DNA of 39,276 bases from DASRUP01 sp036397395 (GTDB lineage Bacteria > Patescibacteriota > Minisyncoccia > Minisyncoccales > UBA10102): positions 1 through 39,276 of the forward strand of contig DASWIZ010000022.1 in assembly GCA_036397395.1 (NCBI GenBank). The letters are read 5' to 3'. The position numbers and the translations under genes were made by a program. Numbering within the stretch: position 1 is the first letter of the stretch; every line of letters begins with the position of its first letter. Shown here piece after piece: positions 23,158 to 30,648 of this stretch. The notes under the pieces were generated by a model, which had not been told where the DNA came from, did no database searches, and worked only from the letters and a program-made list of their open reading frames with translations.

Positions 23158-23382
23158 ATGAATAATCTATTCCATTTGAAGGATTGCCCCAAATGCGGCG
23201 GGGACGTGGTGGTCGATGAGGACGCCTATGGCGCATATGAGAGGTGTGTTCAATGTGGGGCAGATCCTTTGCGATCTGTGGCTAGTTACGTTCAAGAAGA
23301 AATCGATCTACGTTGTCCAAACTGCGGACATGTGGCGAAGGGCGAGAGGTCGTTACGCGCTCATAAAGCTCAATTGCACTAA
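23158..23382 (+). CDS. Small two-zinc-finger protein
   Basis: The 74-residue product has two putative metal sites: a zinc ribbon CPKCGG with CVQCG (about residues 10-34), and CPNCGH followed by RAHKAQLH, a C2H2-like arrangement (about 53-74). Function is unknown; a nucleic-acid binding role is possible. Unusually for this window the ATG follows a strong Shine-Dalgarno sequence (GAGGAGGGGCG), which suggests different expression or recent acquisition. It ends 14 bases before the hairpin upstream of alaS. Confidence 0.72.
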   Translation: MNNLFHLKDCPKCGGDVVVDEDAYGAYERCVQCGADPLRSVASYVQEEIDLRCPNCGHVAKGERSLRAHKAQLH

Positions 23383-23395
23383 AGACGTGTCGTAT

Positions 23396-23428
23396 AGCAG
23401 GGATGAACTTTCATCCCTGCTGAATTTT
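23396..23428 (+). terminator. Terminator before alaS
   Basis: A 12-bp perfect inverted repeat (AGCAGGGATGAA at 23396-23407 with TTCATCCCTGCT at 23410-23421) is followed by GAATTTTT. This is a good intrinsic terminator closing the mnmA/zinc-finger unit. Confidence 0.75.
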
Positions 23429-23430
23429 TG

Positions 23431-23439
23431 TGATATACT
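23431..23439 (+). promoter_or_regulatory. Extended -10 promoter of alaS
   Basis: TGATATACT (23431-23439) is an extended -10 element, 6 bases before the alaS ATG; a -35 box is not clear. The position just after the terminator supports it. Confidence 0.4.
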
Positions 23440-23445
23440 ACGAAA

Positions 23446-25284
23446 ATGAGTTTAAGCGAGATTCGAGATTTACATTTGAAATTTTTTGAAGAAAGGGGAC
23501 ACAAAATAATCCCTTCCGCGGCTTTGGCGCCCGAGAACGACCCCACGACGTTGTTTACGGGATCGGGTATGCAGCCTTTAATTCCGTATTTGCTGGGGCA
23601 AAAGCATCCTTTGGGCACGCGGCTTGCTGATTCCCAAAAATGCTTTCGCGCAGAAGATATAGACGAAGTGGGCGACAACCGCCATACCACATTTTTTGAA
23701 ATGTTGGGAAACTGGTCGCTGGGCGACTATTTTAAGGAAGAGCAGCTTTCCTGGTTTTTTGAATTTCTTACCCAAAAAGTTGGTTTGTCCAAAGAAAAGC
23801 TTTGGGTAACCTGTTTTGAAGGCGACGAAAAAAACAACATTCCCAAAGATAAGGAGGCCGCCGCCATATGGGAGAAGCTTGGCATAGCAAAAGACCATAT
23901 TTTGTTTTACGGGGCGAAGAAAAACTGGTGGAGTCGAGCTGGTGTGCCAGAGAATATGCCCGCGGGCGAGCCTGGAGGGCCGGATTCAGAAGTGTTTTTT
24001 GAGTTTGCGGATGTGCCGCACGACACAAAGTTTGGCGAGAAATGCCACCCAAACTGCGATTGCGGCAGGTTTATGGAAATTGGAAATTCCGTGTTTATGG
24101 AGTACCAAAAGCAGGAAGACGGCAGTTTTGCAAAGCTGGCCCAGCGCAATGTGGATTTTGGCGGGGGATTAGAGCGCATTGTGGCAGCCAAGAACGGCGA
24201 CAGTGATATATTCAAAATAGATACCCTTTCTGTTGTAATTAAGAAAATTGAGGAGCTTTCCGGAGCGCAGTACACACCAAAGATGACGGAGGTCAGACCT
24301 CCGTCATCTAGACCTCCGTCATCTTTGCAGGCTTTTCGCATAATTGCAGACCACATTCGAGGAGCCGTGTTTATGATTGGAGATAACGTGTTGCCGTCAA
24401 ACACCGACCGTGGCTATTTTGTGCGCAGGCTTTTGCGCCGCGCCGTGCGTTATGCCGACGTTCTTGGAATGGAACAGGGTAAATTCGCAGAACTAGCTCT
24501 GCCCGTCATCGAAAGTTACAGCGGCCATTATCCCGAGCTTGCCGAGTACGAAACTCTGATTAAAGAAACCATTCAAAAAGAAGAAAACCGGTTCCGTGAA
24601 ACTTTGGCAAACGGCTTAAAAGAATTTGAAAAATTAAGCTCTGGCAATATTTCCGGGAAAAAGGCATTTAACCTATACCAAAGTTACGGTTTCCCCCTGG
24701 AAGTTACCTTGGATTTGGCGCGTGAAAAGGGGATTAGCGTGGATGAAGCCGGCTTTAAAGAAGAGCTTAAAAAGCACCAGGAAATTTCGAGGGCCGGGGC
24801 AAAAAAGAAATTTAAAGGGGGATTGGCAGACACCAAGGAAGAGACTGTGCGCCTGCACACAGCCCACCATTTGTTGCTGGCCGCTTTGCGGCAGGTTTTG
24901 GGCGAGTATGTGCACCAACGGGGCAGTAACATTACGGCAGAACGCTTGCGCATAGACTTTTCGCATCCGCAGAAAATGTCGCCAGAAGAGCTTAAACAAG
25001 TAGAAGATTTGGTGAACCAGAAAATTGCAGAAAACTTGGATATGATTCGCAAGGAAATGCCCAAAGAAGAAGCCATGCAAATGGGCGCTGAAATGGAATT
25101 CGGAGTAAAGTATGGCGACGTGGTTTCGGTTTATGTAGCCCAAGACAAACAGGGGAATGTGTTTAGTAAAGAATTCTGCGGAGGCCCGCACGTAGAACGC
25201 ACGGGCCAGCTCGGCCATTTTAAAATTACCAAAGAAGAATCCGTCTCCTCCGGCCTCCGCCGCCTCCGCGCCATTCTTGCATAG
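23446..25284 (+). CDS. alaS: Alanyl-tRNA synthetase lacking the C-terminal domain
   Basis: AlaRS charges tRNA-Ala. The 612-residue product holds the class II catalytic core (LHLKFFEERGHKIIPSAAL, TGSGMQPLIPYLLG, FRAEDIDEVGDNRHTTFFEMLGNWSLGDYF), the tRNA-recognition region and the editing domain with its zinc motifs HTAHH (His471/His475) and CGGPH (Cys578/His582). It stops about 30 residues after that (SSGLRRLRAILA), where most bacterial AlaRS continue with a linker and C-Ala domain for about 260 more residues. An in-frame repeat insertion occurs at 24281-24324. The start is the ATG 6 bases after the extended -10. Confidence 0.95.
   Translation: MSLSEIRDLHLKFFEERGHKIIPSAALAPENDPTTLFTGSGMQPLIPYLLGQKHPLGTRLADSQKCFRAEDIDEVGDNRHTTFFEMLGNWSLGDYFKEEQLSWFFEFLTQKVGLSKEKLWVTCFEGDEKNNIPKDKEAAAIWEKLGIAKDHILFYGAKKNWWSRAGVPENMPAGEPGGPDSEVFFEFADVPHDTKFGEKCHPNCDCGRFMEIGNSVFMEYQKQEDGSFAKLAQRNVDFGGGLERIVAAKNGDSDIFKIDTLSVVIKKIEELSGAQYTPKMTEVRPPSSRPPSSLQAFRIIADHIRGAVFMIGDNVLPSNTDRGYFVRRLLRRAVRYADVLGMEQGKFAELALPVIESYSGHYPELAEYETLIKETIQKEENRFRETLANGLKEFEKLSSGNISGKKAFNLYQSYGFPLEVTLDLAREKGISVDEAGFKEELKKHQEISRAGAKKKFKGGLADTKEETVRLHTAHHLLLAALRQVLGEYVHQRGSNITAERLRIDFSHPQKMSPEELKQVEDLVNQKIAENLDMIRKEMPKEEAMQMGAEMEFGVKYGDVVSVYVAQDKQGNVFSKEFCGGPHVERTGQLGHFKITKEESVSSGLRRLRAILA
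24281..24324 (+). repeat. 15-bp unit in three copies inside alaS
   Basis: AGACCTCCGTCATCT is present twice in tandem (24295-24309 and 24310-24324), and its reverse complement precedes it (24281-24294). The three units form a hairpin followed by a second copy of one arm. The DNA encodes PPSSRPPSS within the alaS frame, in a variable loop before the FRIIADHIRG segment. The length keeps the frame open. Confidence 0.8.
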
Positions 25285-25296
25285 CAACAATACCAA

Positions 25297-25328
25297 GCCC
25301 CGGGTGAAAACCTGGGGCGGATTGTTTT
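25297..25328 (+). terminator. Terminator after alaS
   Basis: A 9-bp stem (GCCCCGGGT 25297-25305 with ACCTGGGGC 25310-25318) with a GAAA tetraloop is followed by TTGTTTTTATG. It is a strong intrinsic terminator. Confidence 0.8.
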
Positions 25329-25363
25329 TATGTAAACAAAAATGGTGTACAATAGAATGTATA

Positions 25364-26521
25364 ATGTCAATCTTTTCTGGATTTGGCGGAAAGAAGGGAA
25401 ATTACACTTTGGCAACAACGGTAGACGAGCGCTCGTTAGTATTTTTGCTTTTGTACAATACGCCAAACGGGCCGCAGGTTGAACGGCACGGGATTCACCA
25501 CAGCGCCACATTTCCCGGCACGTATGTGTTAGACGAACTGCTTTCGCAACTACGCGCCACGTTTCCCATACGGCAATTGGTGGTAAGTTTTGCCCCTCCG
25601 TACTTTGAAATTCAGTCTATGGAACAGAGTGTCGTGAGAGTAAGCCCAACAAGCGAAATTACACGGGGCGAGGCGTACCGTATTACCGGTAAAATGATCG
25701 AACTGGCAGAGCGAAGGTTGCGGCGCCAAATTTTCGAAGAGTCTGGTATTCTGCCGGGTGATTTTGTGATTCAAAAAGCAAACGTATTTCATTGGAAAAT
25801 TGAAGGATACGCGGTAGATAAGCTGGAAGGGTACAAAGGGGAAGAGGTGCAGGGTTTTGTACTGGGTAGTTTTTTGCGCGAAGATTACGCGGATTTTGTG
25901 GCCAAACTGCAAAAAAAGCATGCTATAGCGGCGGTTTCCCTTGTTCATCCGTTTGAGGGGGCGCAGCAAACAGGAGTTCCGGGTATTTTTGCGCACTTTA
26001 TGGAAGAAAAGACGCAGGTGCTTGCCCAAAACAAGGAAATGTTTGCATTAACAAAAAGCTTTTCGCCGGGTGGAAACAGGTTTCGCGACGTGTTCTCTGA
26101 AAAATTCGGCATGGCAGAAAATATTGCCCGGGAGCTTGAAGAAGACTATGTGAAAGGCAATTTGTCAGAAGAGGTTCGGGCCCAAATGCATAGTTTTCTA
26201 TTGCCTGAAATGCATAATTTTGGTACAATAATTCAAGAAAAGCTGGGAGGAATGAAAATTTCCATACCTCCCCGGGTGTATGTGTTTGGCCGCGGAGTTC
26301 GCTTTCAAGAGATGTTACAATTATTCGCTTTGCAAGACTCGACAAACGCGCCATTTCAAAGAAAGGCTCACGTGGAAATTTTACTGCCCACAGGCGTCAG
26401 TGCGCATATTGCCGCTCCAAAAAACCTTGACGCGCGCTACACCCCTGTTTTTCTTTTAACAGAATTTGTCTATGCCAATGCCAAAAAAGCTTATAGATAT
26501 TTTCCCCCCAAAAAAGTTTGA
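25364..26521 (+). CDS. Unknown protein, possibly PilM/FtsA-like
   Basis: The 385-residue product starts SIFSGFGGKKGNYTLATTVDER, with a strand-turn-strand opening, and includes alternating strand/helix blocks such as VYVFGRG in the C-terminal third, where actin-fold proteins often have a glycine-rich turn. The similarity to PilM/FtsA is only weak and by eye; the phosphate-binding motifs are not clear. It has no signal peptide. The start at 25364 fits a short TACAAT promoter 10 bases before it. Its end overlaps the next gene by 50 bases, so the two proteins very likely work together, perhaps at the membrane. Confidence 0.6.
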   Translation: MSIFSGFGGKKGNYTLATTVDERSLVFLLLYNTPNGPQVERHGIHHSATFPGTYVLDELLSQLRATFPIRQLVVSFAPPYFEIQSMEQSVVRVSPTSEITRGEAYRITGKMIELAERRLRRQIFEESGILPGDFVIQKANVFHWKIEGYAVDKLEGYKGEEVQGFVLGSFLREDYADFVAKLQKKHAIAAVSLVHPFEGAQQTGVPGIFAHFMEEKTQVLAQNKEMFALTKSFSPGGNRFRDVFSEKFGMAENIARELEEDYVKGNLSEEVRAQMHSFLLPEMHNFGTIIQEKLGGMKISIPPRVYVFGRGVRFQEMLQLFALQDSTNAPFQRKAHVEILLPTGVSAHIAAPKNLDARYTPVFLLTEFVYANAKKAYRYFPPKKV

Positions 26522-27710
26522 CGAAACTCCGATTGAAGAAGTTATGGCAAAACAAACTTCTTTGTACGGTACCAGAGAAGTTTCGTTAAAGTCTAAAAAA
26601 TTGTGGCTTGCTTTACCGTTTTTCTTAGCTCCCCTCGCGCTTATACACTTCTTTTTCGCGGAAGCAAACATTATTTTACGGCCCCAAATTACCGAGTTGC
26701 ATATTGCAGAGCAAATTATAGCCCAGGTAGGACAACAAGGCGTTGACCTAGGACAAAAACTTATCCCAGCCCGTTTGTTTGAGCAGGAAAAAGAAGCTAC
26801 AAAATCTTTTGGGGCTTCGGGTAAAGAAGAACGTGAGGAAAAGGCAGGCGGCACAATTCGGATTTTTAACGAAAACGCGGCCAGCCAAACCCTGGTGGCA
26901 AACTCCCGGTTTATTTCAGAAAACGGGGAACTGTTTCGTTCAACCGAACGGGTAACCGCGCCTGCCGCGCAAGGAGGAACACCGGGAATTGTTGATGTTC
27001 AGGTCGTGGCCGCAGAAGCGGGTTCTGACTACAATATTGGCCCCTCAAACTTCTCCTTGCCTGGATTAGCCGGCACCGAACTATACACAAAAGTGTATGG
27101 AAAGTCTTCTGTGAATATGAGCGGGGGCGCCATTGGCGAAACTTCAGTTGTTACCGCCAACGACATTGAAGCGGCAAAGCAGCAGCTTTTGCAAGAGTTG
27201 GAGGTGGACGCCAAAGCAACATTGCTTTCTCGAATACCGCCAAATTTTATTGTATTGGAAAGCGCAATGGAAACCGAACTTTTACAGGATAATACATTAG
27301 TGCAAGAGGGAGCGGCGCTGGAAGAATTTACTTACACAGCAAGTTTACAAGTAAGCACGCTTGCTTTCGCAAAAGAAGACGCCTTGCTTTTGGTTCGGCA
27401 CTTATTTGAGTCGTATTTGCAAGATATCCAGGTGGTAAAAGACAACACATTTGGGGCAACGTATACGGTGGAGGCCGTAAATATAAGCACGGGACGCATG
27501 GCAGTAAGCGCGGATGTTTCAGCGCAGGCTTATACCGCCCTTGATTCAGCTGGTTTGGAGGCCAGGCTTCGCGGTGTTTCACGCAAAGATATACCCAATA
27601 TTATAAGCGCTTTTCCCAGCCTGGAAACCGCGGAATTCTCGCTATGGCCATTTTGGCTTCAACATGTGCCCCAAGATCAATCTCGGGTTGAGGTGGAGCT
27701 GGCCCTGTAA
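26472..27710 (+). CDS. Single-pass membrane protein with baseplate-J-like extracellular domain
   Basis: The 412-residue product has a basic N-terminal cytoplasmic part, one transmembrane helix at about residues 43-63 (LWLALPFFLAPLALIHFFFA), a likely coiled or linker part, then a region GGTIRIFNEN, FISENGELFRSTE, GIVDVQVVAAEAGSDYNIGP that resembles baseplate J/gp47-like domains, and a C-terminal alpha/beta part. Such proteins are common in CPR genomes, function unknown. The ATG at 26472 (alternatives: TTG 26466, ATG 26478) lies inside the end of the preceding gene. The tight overlap suggests a cytoplasmic-membrane pair analogous to pilus assembly proteins; this is an inference. Confidence 0.7.
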   Translation: MPMPKKLIDIFPPKKFDETPIEEVMAKQTSLYGTREVSLKSKKLWLALPFFLAPLALIHFFFAEANIILRPQITELHIAEQIIAQVGQQGVDLGQKLIPARLFEQEKEATKSFGASGKEEREEKAGGTIRIFNENAASQTLVANSRFISENGELFRSTERVTAPAAQGGTPGIVDVQVVAAEAGSDYNIGPSNFSLPGLAGTELYTKVYGKSSVNMSGGAIGETSVVTANDIEAAKQQLLQELEVDAKATLLSRIPPNFIVLESAMETELLQDNTLVQEGAALEEFTYTASLQVSTLAFAKEDALLLVRHLFESYLQDIQVVKDNTFGATYTVEAVNISTGRMAVSADVSAQAYTALDSAGLEARLRGVSRKDIPNIISAFPSLETAEFSLWPFWLQHVPQDQSRVEVELAL

Positions 27711-27720
27711 GAGCGGGGGG

Positions 27721-27749
27721 TTGACGATAAAGCATTTTTTTGTTACCAT
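27721..27749 (+). promoter_or_regulatory. Promoter of infA
   Basis: TTGACG (27721-27726) and TACCAT (27744-27749) are 17 bases apart, with TGT before the -10. The infA ATG at 27760 follows after 10 bases, so the leader is a few bases at most. Confidence 0.6.
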
Positions 27750-27759
27750 TGAAAAATAA

Positions 27760-28002
27760 ATGACCGATAAAGAGAACGGGCAAGCCGATAACCAGAATGA
27801 CCTGCGGAAAACCGGGGAGGTTTTAGAAGCCTTGCCAAGTTTTCAATTTCGAGTTAAACTTGAGAACGGCGAAGAAATTTTAGCCTATGTGTCGGGGAAG
27901 CTGCGTATTCACAAAATTCGTGTGTTGCCGGGAGACAAGGTAACGGTAGAAGTGAGTCCCTACGACGCCAGGCGCGGAAGAATCGTATACAGGGGGAAGT
28001 AA
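27760..28002 (+). CDS. infA: Translation initiation factor IF-1
   Basis: IF-1 binds the 30S A site during initiation. The 80-residue product has the OB-fold signature: TGEVLEALPSFQFRVKLENG, YVSGKLRIHKIRVLPGDKV, SPYDARRGRIVYRGK. About eight extra charged residues precede the usual start. It begins the alpha-type run of genes, separated from map by about 10 kb rather than adjacent as is common. Confidence 0.95.
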   Translation: MTDKENGQADNQNDLRKTGEVLEALPSFQFRVKLENGEEILAYVSGKLRIHKIRVLPGDKVTVEVSPYDARRGRIVYRGK

Positions 28003-28010
28003 GGTTATTT

Positions 28011-28127
28011 ATGAGAGTTCAATCTTCAGTAAAAAAAATTTGTAAAGATTGCAAAATGGTAAAGCGCGGCGGGCGCTTGTATGTTACGTGTAAAAAAAAT
28101 CCAAAACATAAGCAAAGACAAGGATAA
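28011..28127 (+). CDS. rpmJ: 50S ribosomal protein L36
   Basis: The 38-codon frame encodes a typical zinc-type L36: MRVQSSVKKICKDCKMVKRG, then RLYVTCKKNPKHKQRQG. Cys11, Cys14, Cys27 and His33 give the C-x2-C-x12-C-x5-H zinc site. It lies between infA and rpsM, 3 bases before rpsM. Confidence 0.95.
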   Translation: MRVQSSVKKICKDCKMVKRGGRLYVTCKKNPKHKQRQG

Positions 28128-28130
28128 CAT

Positions 28131-28520
28131 ATGCCACGACTAGCGGGAGTAAACATTCCAGACAATAAGCACATAGGAGTAGCCCTAACCTATATTTACG
28201 GAATAGGCGCTTCTTTAAGTAAAAAGATTTTACAAAAGGCGGATATTGACGCTTCGCGCCGCGCTTCTGATTTAAAAGCCGAAGAATTGAACAAAATTAA
28301 GGACATTATTGACGGGAATTATCATGTTGAAGGCGAATTAAAGCGGGAAATTATGATGAACATTAGAAGGCTGCACGATATTGGTTCCTGGCGAGGGAGC
28401 AGGCACGCAAAGCGCTTAACCGTGCGCGGGCAGCGGACGCGCACAAACAGCAGAACCGTACGGGGAAATGTAAGAAAAACCGTAACGTCCGGGCGTAAAC
28501 CGGCAGCCTCGCCGACATAA
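28131..28520 (+). CDS. rpsM: 30S ribosomal protein S13
   Basis: S13 in the 30S head contacts P-site tRNA and the 50S subunit. The 129-residue product begins MPRLAGVNIPDNKHIGVAL, with the helical middle and the basic RLTVRGQRTRTNSRTVRGNVRKT end. Length is close to normal. Confidence 0.96.
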   Translation: MPRLAGVNIPDNKHIGVALTYIYGIGASLSKKILQKADIDASRRASDLKAEELNKIKDIIDGNYHVEGELKREIMMNIRRLHDIGSWRGSRHAKRLTVRGQRTRTNSRTVRGNVRKTVTSGRKPAASPT

Positions 28521-28524
28521 TAAT

Positions 28525-28980
28525 ATGGGAAAAAAACGCGTTATTCAAAAAGGAGAAGAAGGGGTAGAGGAAACGCAGCCGGCCGCGGGAGGTACCGCGA
28601 GAAAAGTTGCGAAAAAAGGAACCAAAGCAAAAAAAATAGCGGAAGGCCGCGTGTATGTTTTGTGTTCTTACAACAATACGCTCATGACCTTAACTGACGG
28701 GGAGGGGAACGTAATCGCGAATACTTCAGCTGGCGCCTTTGTTTTTAAGGGAACAAAAAAAGCAACTCCATTTGCCGCTTCCAAGGTAGCCGAAAAAATA
28801 GCGGATATCGCCCAAAGCAAAAGCATGGAAAAGTTGGCTGTGGTGCTGCGCGGGGTGGGGTCTGGCCGAGACTCCGCGTTGCGTTCTATCGGAGGGAAAG
28901 GTTTCGACATTATTTCGATTGTAGATAACACACCGGTACCCCATAACGGGCCGCGGGCAAGAAAAATAAGGCGCGTATAA
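28525..28980 (+). CDS. rpsK: 30S ribosomal protein S11
   Basis: S11 lies in the 30S platform. The 151-residue product has about 30 extra basic N-terminal residues before the family domain (GRVYVLCSYNNTLMTLTDG, SAGAFVFKGTKKATPFAA, GSGRDSALRSIGGKGFDI, DNTPVPHNGPRARKIRRV). rpsD follows 4 bases later. Confidence 0.96.
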   Translation: MGKKRVIQKGEEGVEETQPAAGGTARKVAKKGTKAKKIAEGRVYVLCSYNNTLMTLTDGEGNVIANTSAGAFVFKGTKKATPFAASKVAEKIADIAQSKSMEKLAVVLRGVGSGRDSALRSIGGKGFDIISIVDNTPVPHNGPRARKIRRV

Positions 28981-28984
28981 CACC

Positions 28985-29509
28985 ATGCAAAAAGGCGTTG
29001 TAAGAAAACGAAGGACACCACCTCTTTCTGAATACGGACGGCAGCTGCAAGAAAAACAGGAGCTCAAAGGCCAGTATAACCTGCGCGAACGGCAGTTTAA
29101 GCAGTATGTGGTGCAAACTCTTGGAAAAGGAGCGGGTTTAAACGCCGCCGAACTGCTTATGCAGCAATTAGAAAAAAGGCTGGACAGTACGGTATATCGT
29201 ATGGGGGTGGCGGCAACCAGAAAACAGGCAAAACAAATGGTTTCCCATGGGCATTTTTTGGTAAACGGGCGTTCGGTAAATATCCCTTCATATATGGTGC
29301 GGCGCGAAGACGTAATTTCCTTAAAGCCGCAGCACGCGCAAAAAACAATATTTCAAAACGCGAAGTTAACGCTAAAAAAATACACAGCCCCCACGTGGCT
29401 GCAGCTCGATAAAGAAAAAATCGAAGCAAAAGTGCTGGGCGTTCCTTCGTTTGACGAAGTCGCTCCAACTGTCGAAATCCCGCTTATTTTTGAGTTTTAC
29501 TCACGGTAA
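28985..29509 (+). CDS. rpsD: 30S ribosomal protein S4 without its N-terminal domain
   Basis: S4 nucleates 30S body assembly and monitors decoding. The 174-residue product aligns from the RxPxLSxYGxQLxEKQ segment (PPLSEYGRQLQEKQ near residue 12) to the end, including the S4 RNA-binding domain (LEKRLDSTVYRMG, TRKQAKQMVSHGHFLVNG, NIPSY). The roughly 43 N-terminal residues of most bacterial S4 (E. coli 206 residues in all), often with zinc-binding Cys, are absent. The upstream gene rpsK ends 4 bases before the ATG, so the missing part is not encoded nearby in this locus. Confidence 0.94.
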   Translation: MQKGVVRKRRTPPLSEYGRQLQEKQELKGQYNLRERQFKQYVVQTLGKGAGLNAAELLMQQLEKRLDSTVYRMGVAATRKQAKQMVSHGHFLVNGRSVNIPSYMVRREDVISLKPQHAQKTIFQNAKLTLKKYTAPTWLQLDKEKIEAKVLGVPSFDEVAPTVEIPLIFEFYSR

Positions 29510-29518
29510 CACTATTAT

Positions 29519-30298
29519 ATGATTCCATTGTCACAACCAACAAAAGTTTTAGAAAGCAACAGAAATAAAGGCATATTCGAGATTGCCAGTTTGTACCCGG
29601 GTTACGGCATTACCATTGGCAACACCTTACGCCGCGTGCTGCTTTCGTCTTTGGAAGGGGCCGCGATAACCCAGGTAAAAATAAAAGGAGCCGACCACGA
29701 GTTTTCTACCATGGAAGGCGTAATGGAGGATGTAGTTACTATTTTACTGCATTTAAAACAAGTTCGTTTTCGGCTTCATTCCGATGTTCCTCAAAAAGCT
29801 ATTCTTAAGGTGAGAGGAGAAAAAATGGTTCTGGCTTCGGATTTTGAGCTTCCCAGCCAGGTAGAATTGGTTTCGACAGACGCACCCATAGCGCAGTTAA
29901 CCAGCAAATCAGCGGAACTTGAAATGGAAATTCAAATTGAAAAAGGCGTTGGATATGTTCCGGTAGGAGAAAACAAAAAAGAAAAACAAGAAATTGGAAT
30001 TATCGCCCTGGACGCCATTTTCACGCCGGTAAAAAGAGTAAGCACGAAAGTGGAGGACATGCGGGTAGGGGACAGAACCGATTTTCACCGTTTGCTTGTG
30101 GAAGTGGAAACAGACGGCACTATTACCCCGGAAGAAGCCTTTTACCAGGCAACACAAATTTTGTTGCAGCAGTTCGAAGTTATTATGAGCGGGGTAAAAG
30201 AAAAAGCCCAAAAGGCGACTGCCGCTTCAACCCGAGAGGAAAAGCCAAAGAAAAAGGCAGTCGCGAAAAAGGCCGCAAAGAAATCCACGAAGAAGTAG
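29519..30298 (+). CDS. rpoA: RNA polymerase alpha subunit lacking the C-terminal domain
   Basis: Alpha starts assembly of RNA polymerase. The 259-residue product has a complete N-terminal domain, with ESNRNKGIFEIASLYPGYG, GNTLRRVLLSSLEGAAIT, and the downstream VGYVP and VEVETDGTITPEEAF regions. The dimerisation domain ends near residue 225. Instead of the helical alpha-CTD there is a Lys/Ala-rich tail (PKKKAVAKKAAKKSTKK). E. coli alpha has 329 residues. Without the CTD there should be no UP-element recognition or class I activator contact. Confidence 0.95.
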   Translation: MIPLSQPTKVLESNRNKGIFEIASLYPGYGITIGNTLRRVLLSSLEGAAITQVKIKGADHEFSTMEGVMEDVVTILLHLKQVRFRLHSDVPQKAILKVRGEKMVLASDFELPSQVELVSTDAPIAQLTSKSAELEMEIQIEKGVGYVPVGENKKEKQEIGIIALDAIFTPVKRVSTKVEDMRVGDRTDFHRLLVEVETDGTITPEEAFYQATQILLQQFEVIMSGVKEKAQKATAASTREEKPKKKAVAKKAAKKSTKK

Positions 30299-30300
30299 AT

Positions 30301-30648
30301 ATGAAAAAACGAAAGTCCGGAAGAATATTTTCACGAAAGGGCAGCGTGCGCAAAGCAATGCTTCTTTCGGTTATACGGGGATTCTTGCAAAAGGAAAAAA
30401 TTCAAACCACGGAAGCCAAGGCGAAAGAAGTTCGCCCCTTGGTTGAAAAATTAGTTACCAAAGGAAAGGTGAACACGTTAGCGTCCCGAAGAAACCTGCT
30501 TTTGTATGTTGACGAGGCAATAGCAAAAAAAGTTTTACAAGACATTAGTCCCCGTTACAAAGAGCGAAAAGGGGGGTATACCAGAATTACAAAAGTAGGC
30601 GCCAGAAAGTCAGACGGCGCCCAAATGGCCATTTTGGAGTTTGTATAA
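30301..30648 (+). CDS. rplQ: 50S ribosomal protein L17
   Basis: L17 is near the tunnel exit. The 115-residue product shows AMLLSVIRGFLQKEKIQTTEAKAKEVRPLVEKLVT, then the C-terminal YKERKGGYTRITKVGARKSDGAQM. The stop codon overlaps the rplM start by one base. Confidence 0.94.
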   Translation: MKKRKSGRIFSRKGSVRKAMLLSVIRGFLQKEKIQTTEAKAKEVRPLVEKLVTKGKVNTLASRRNLLLYVDEAIAKKVLQDISPRYKERKGGYTRITKVGARKSDGAQMAILEFV

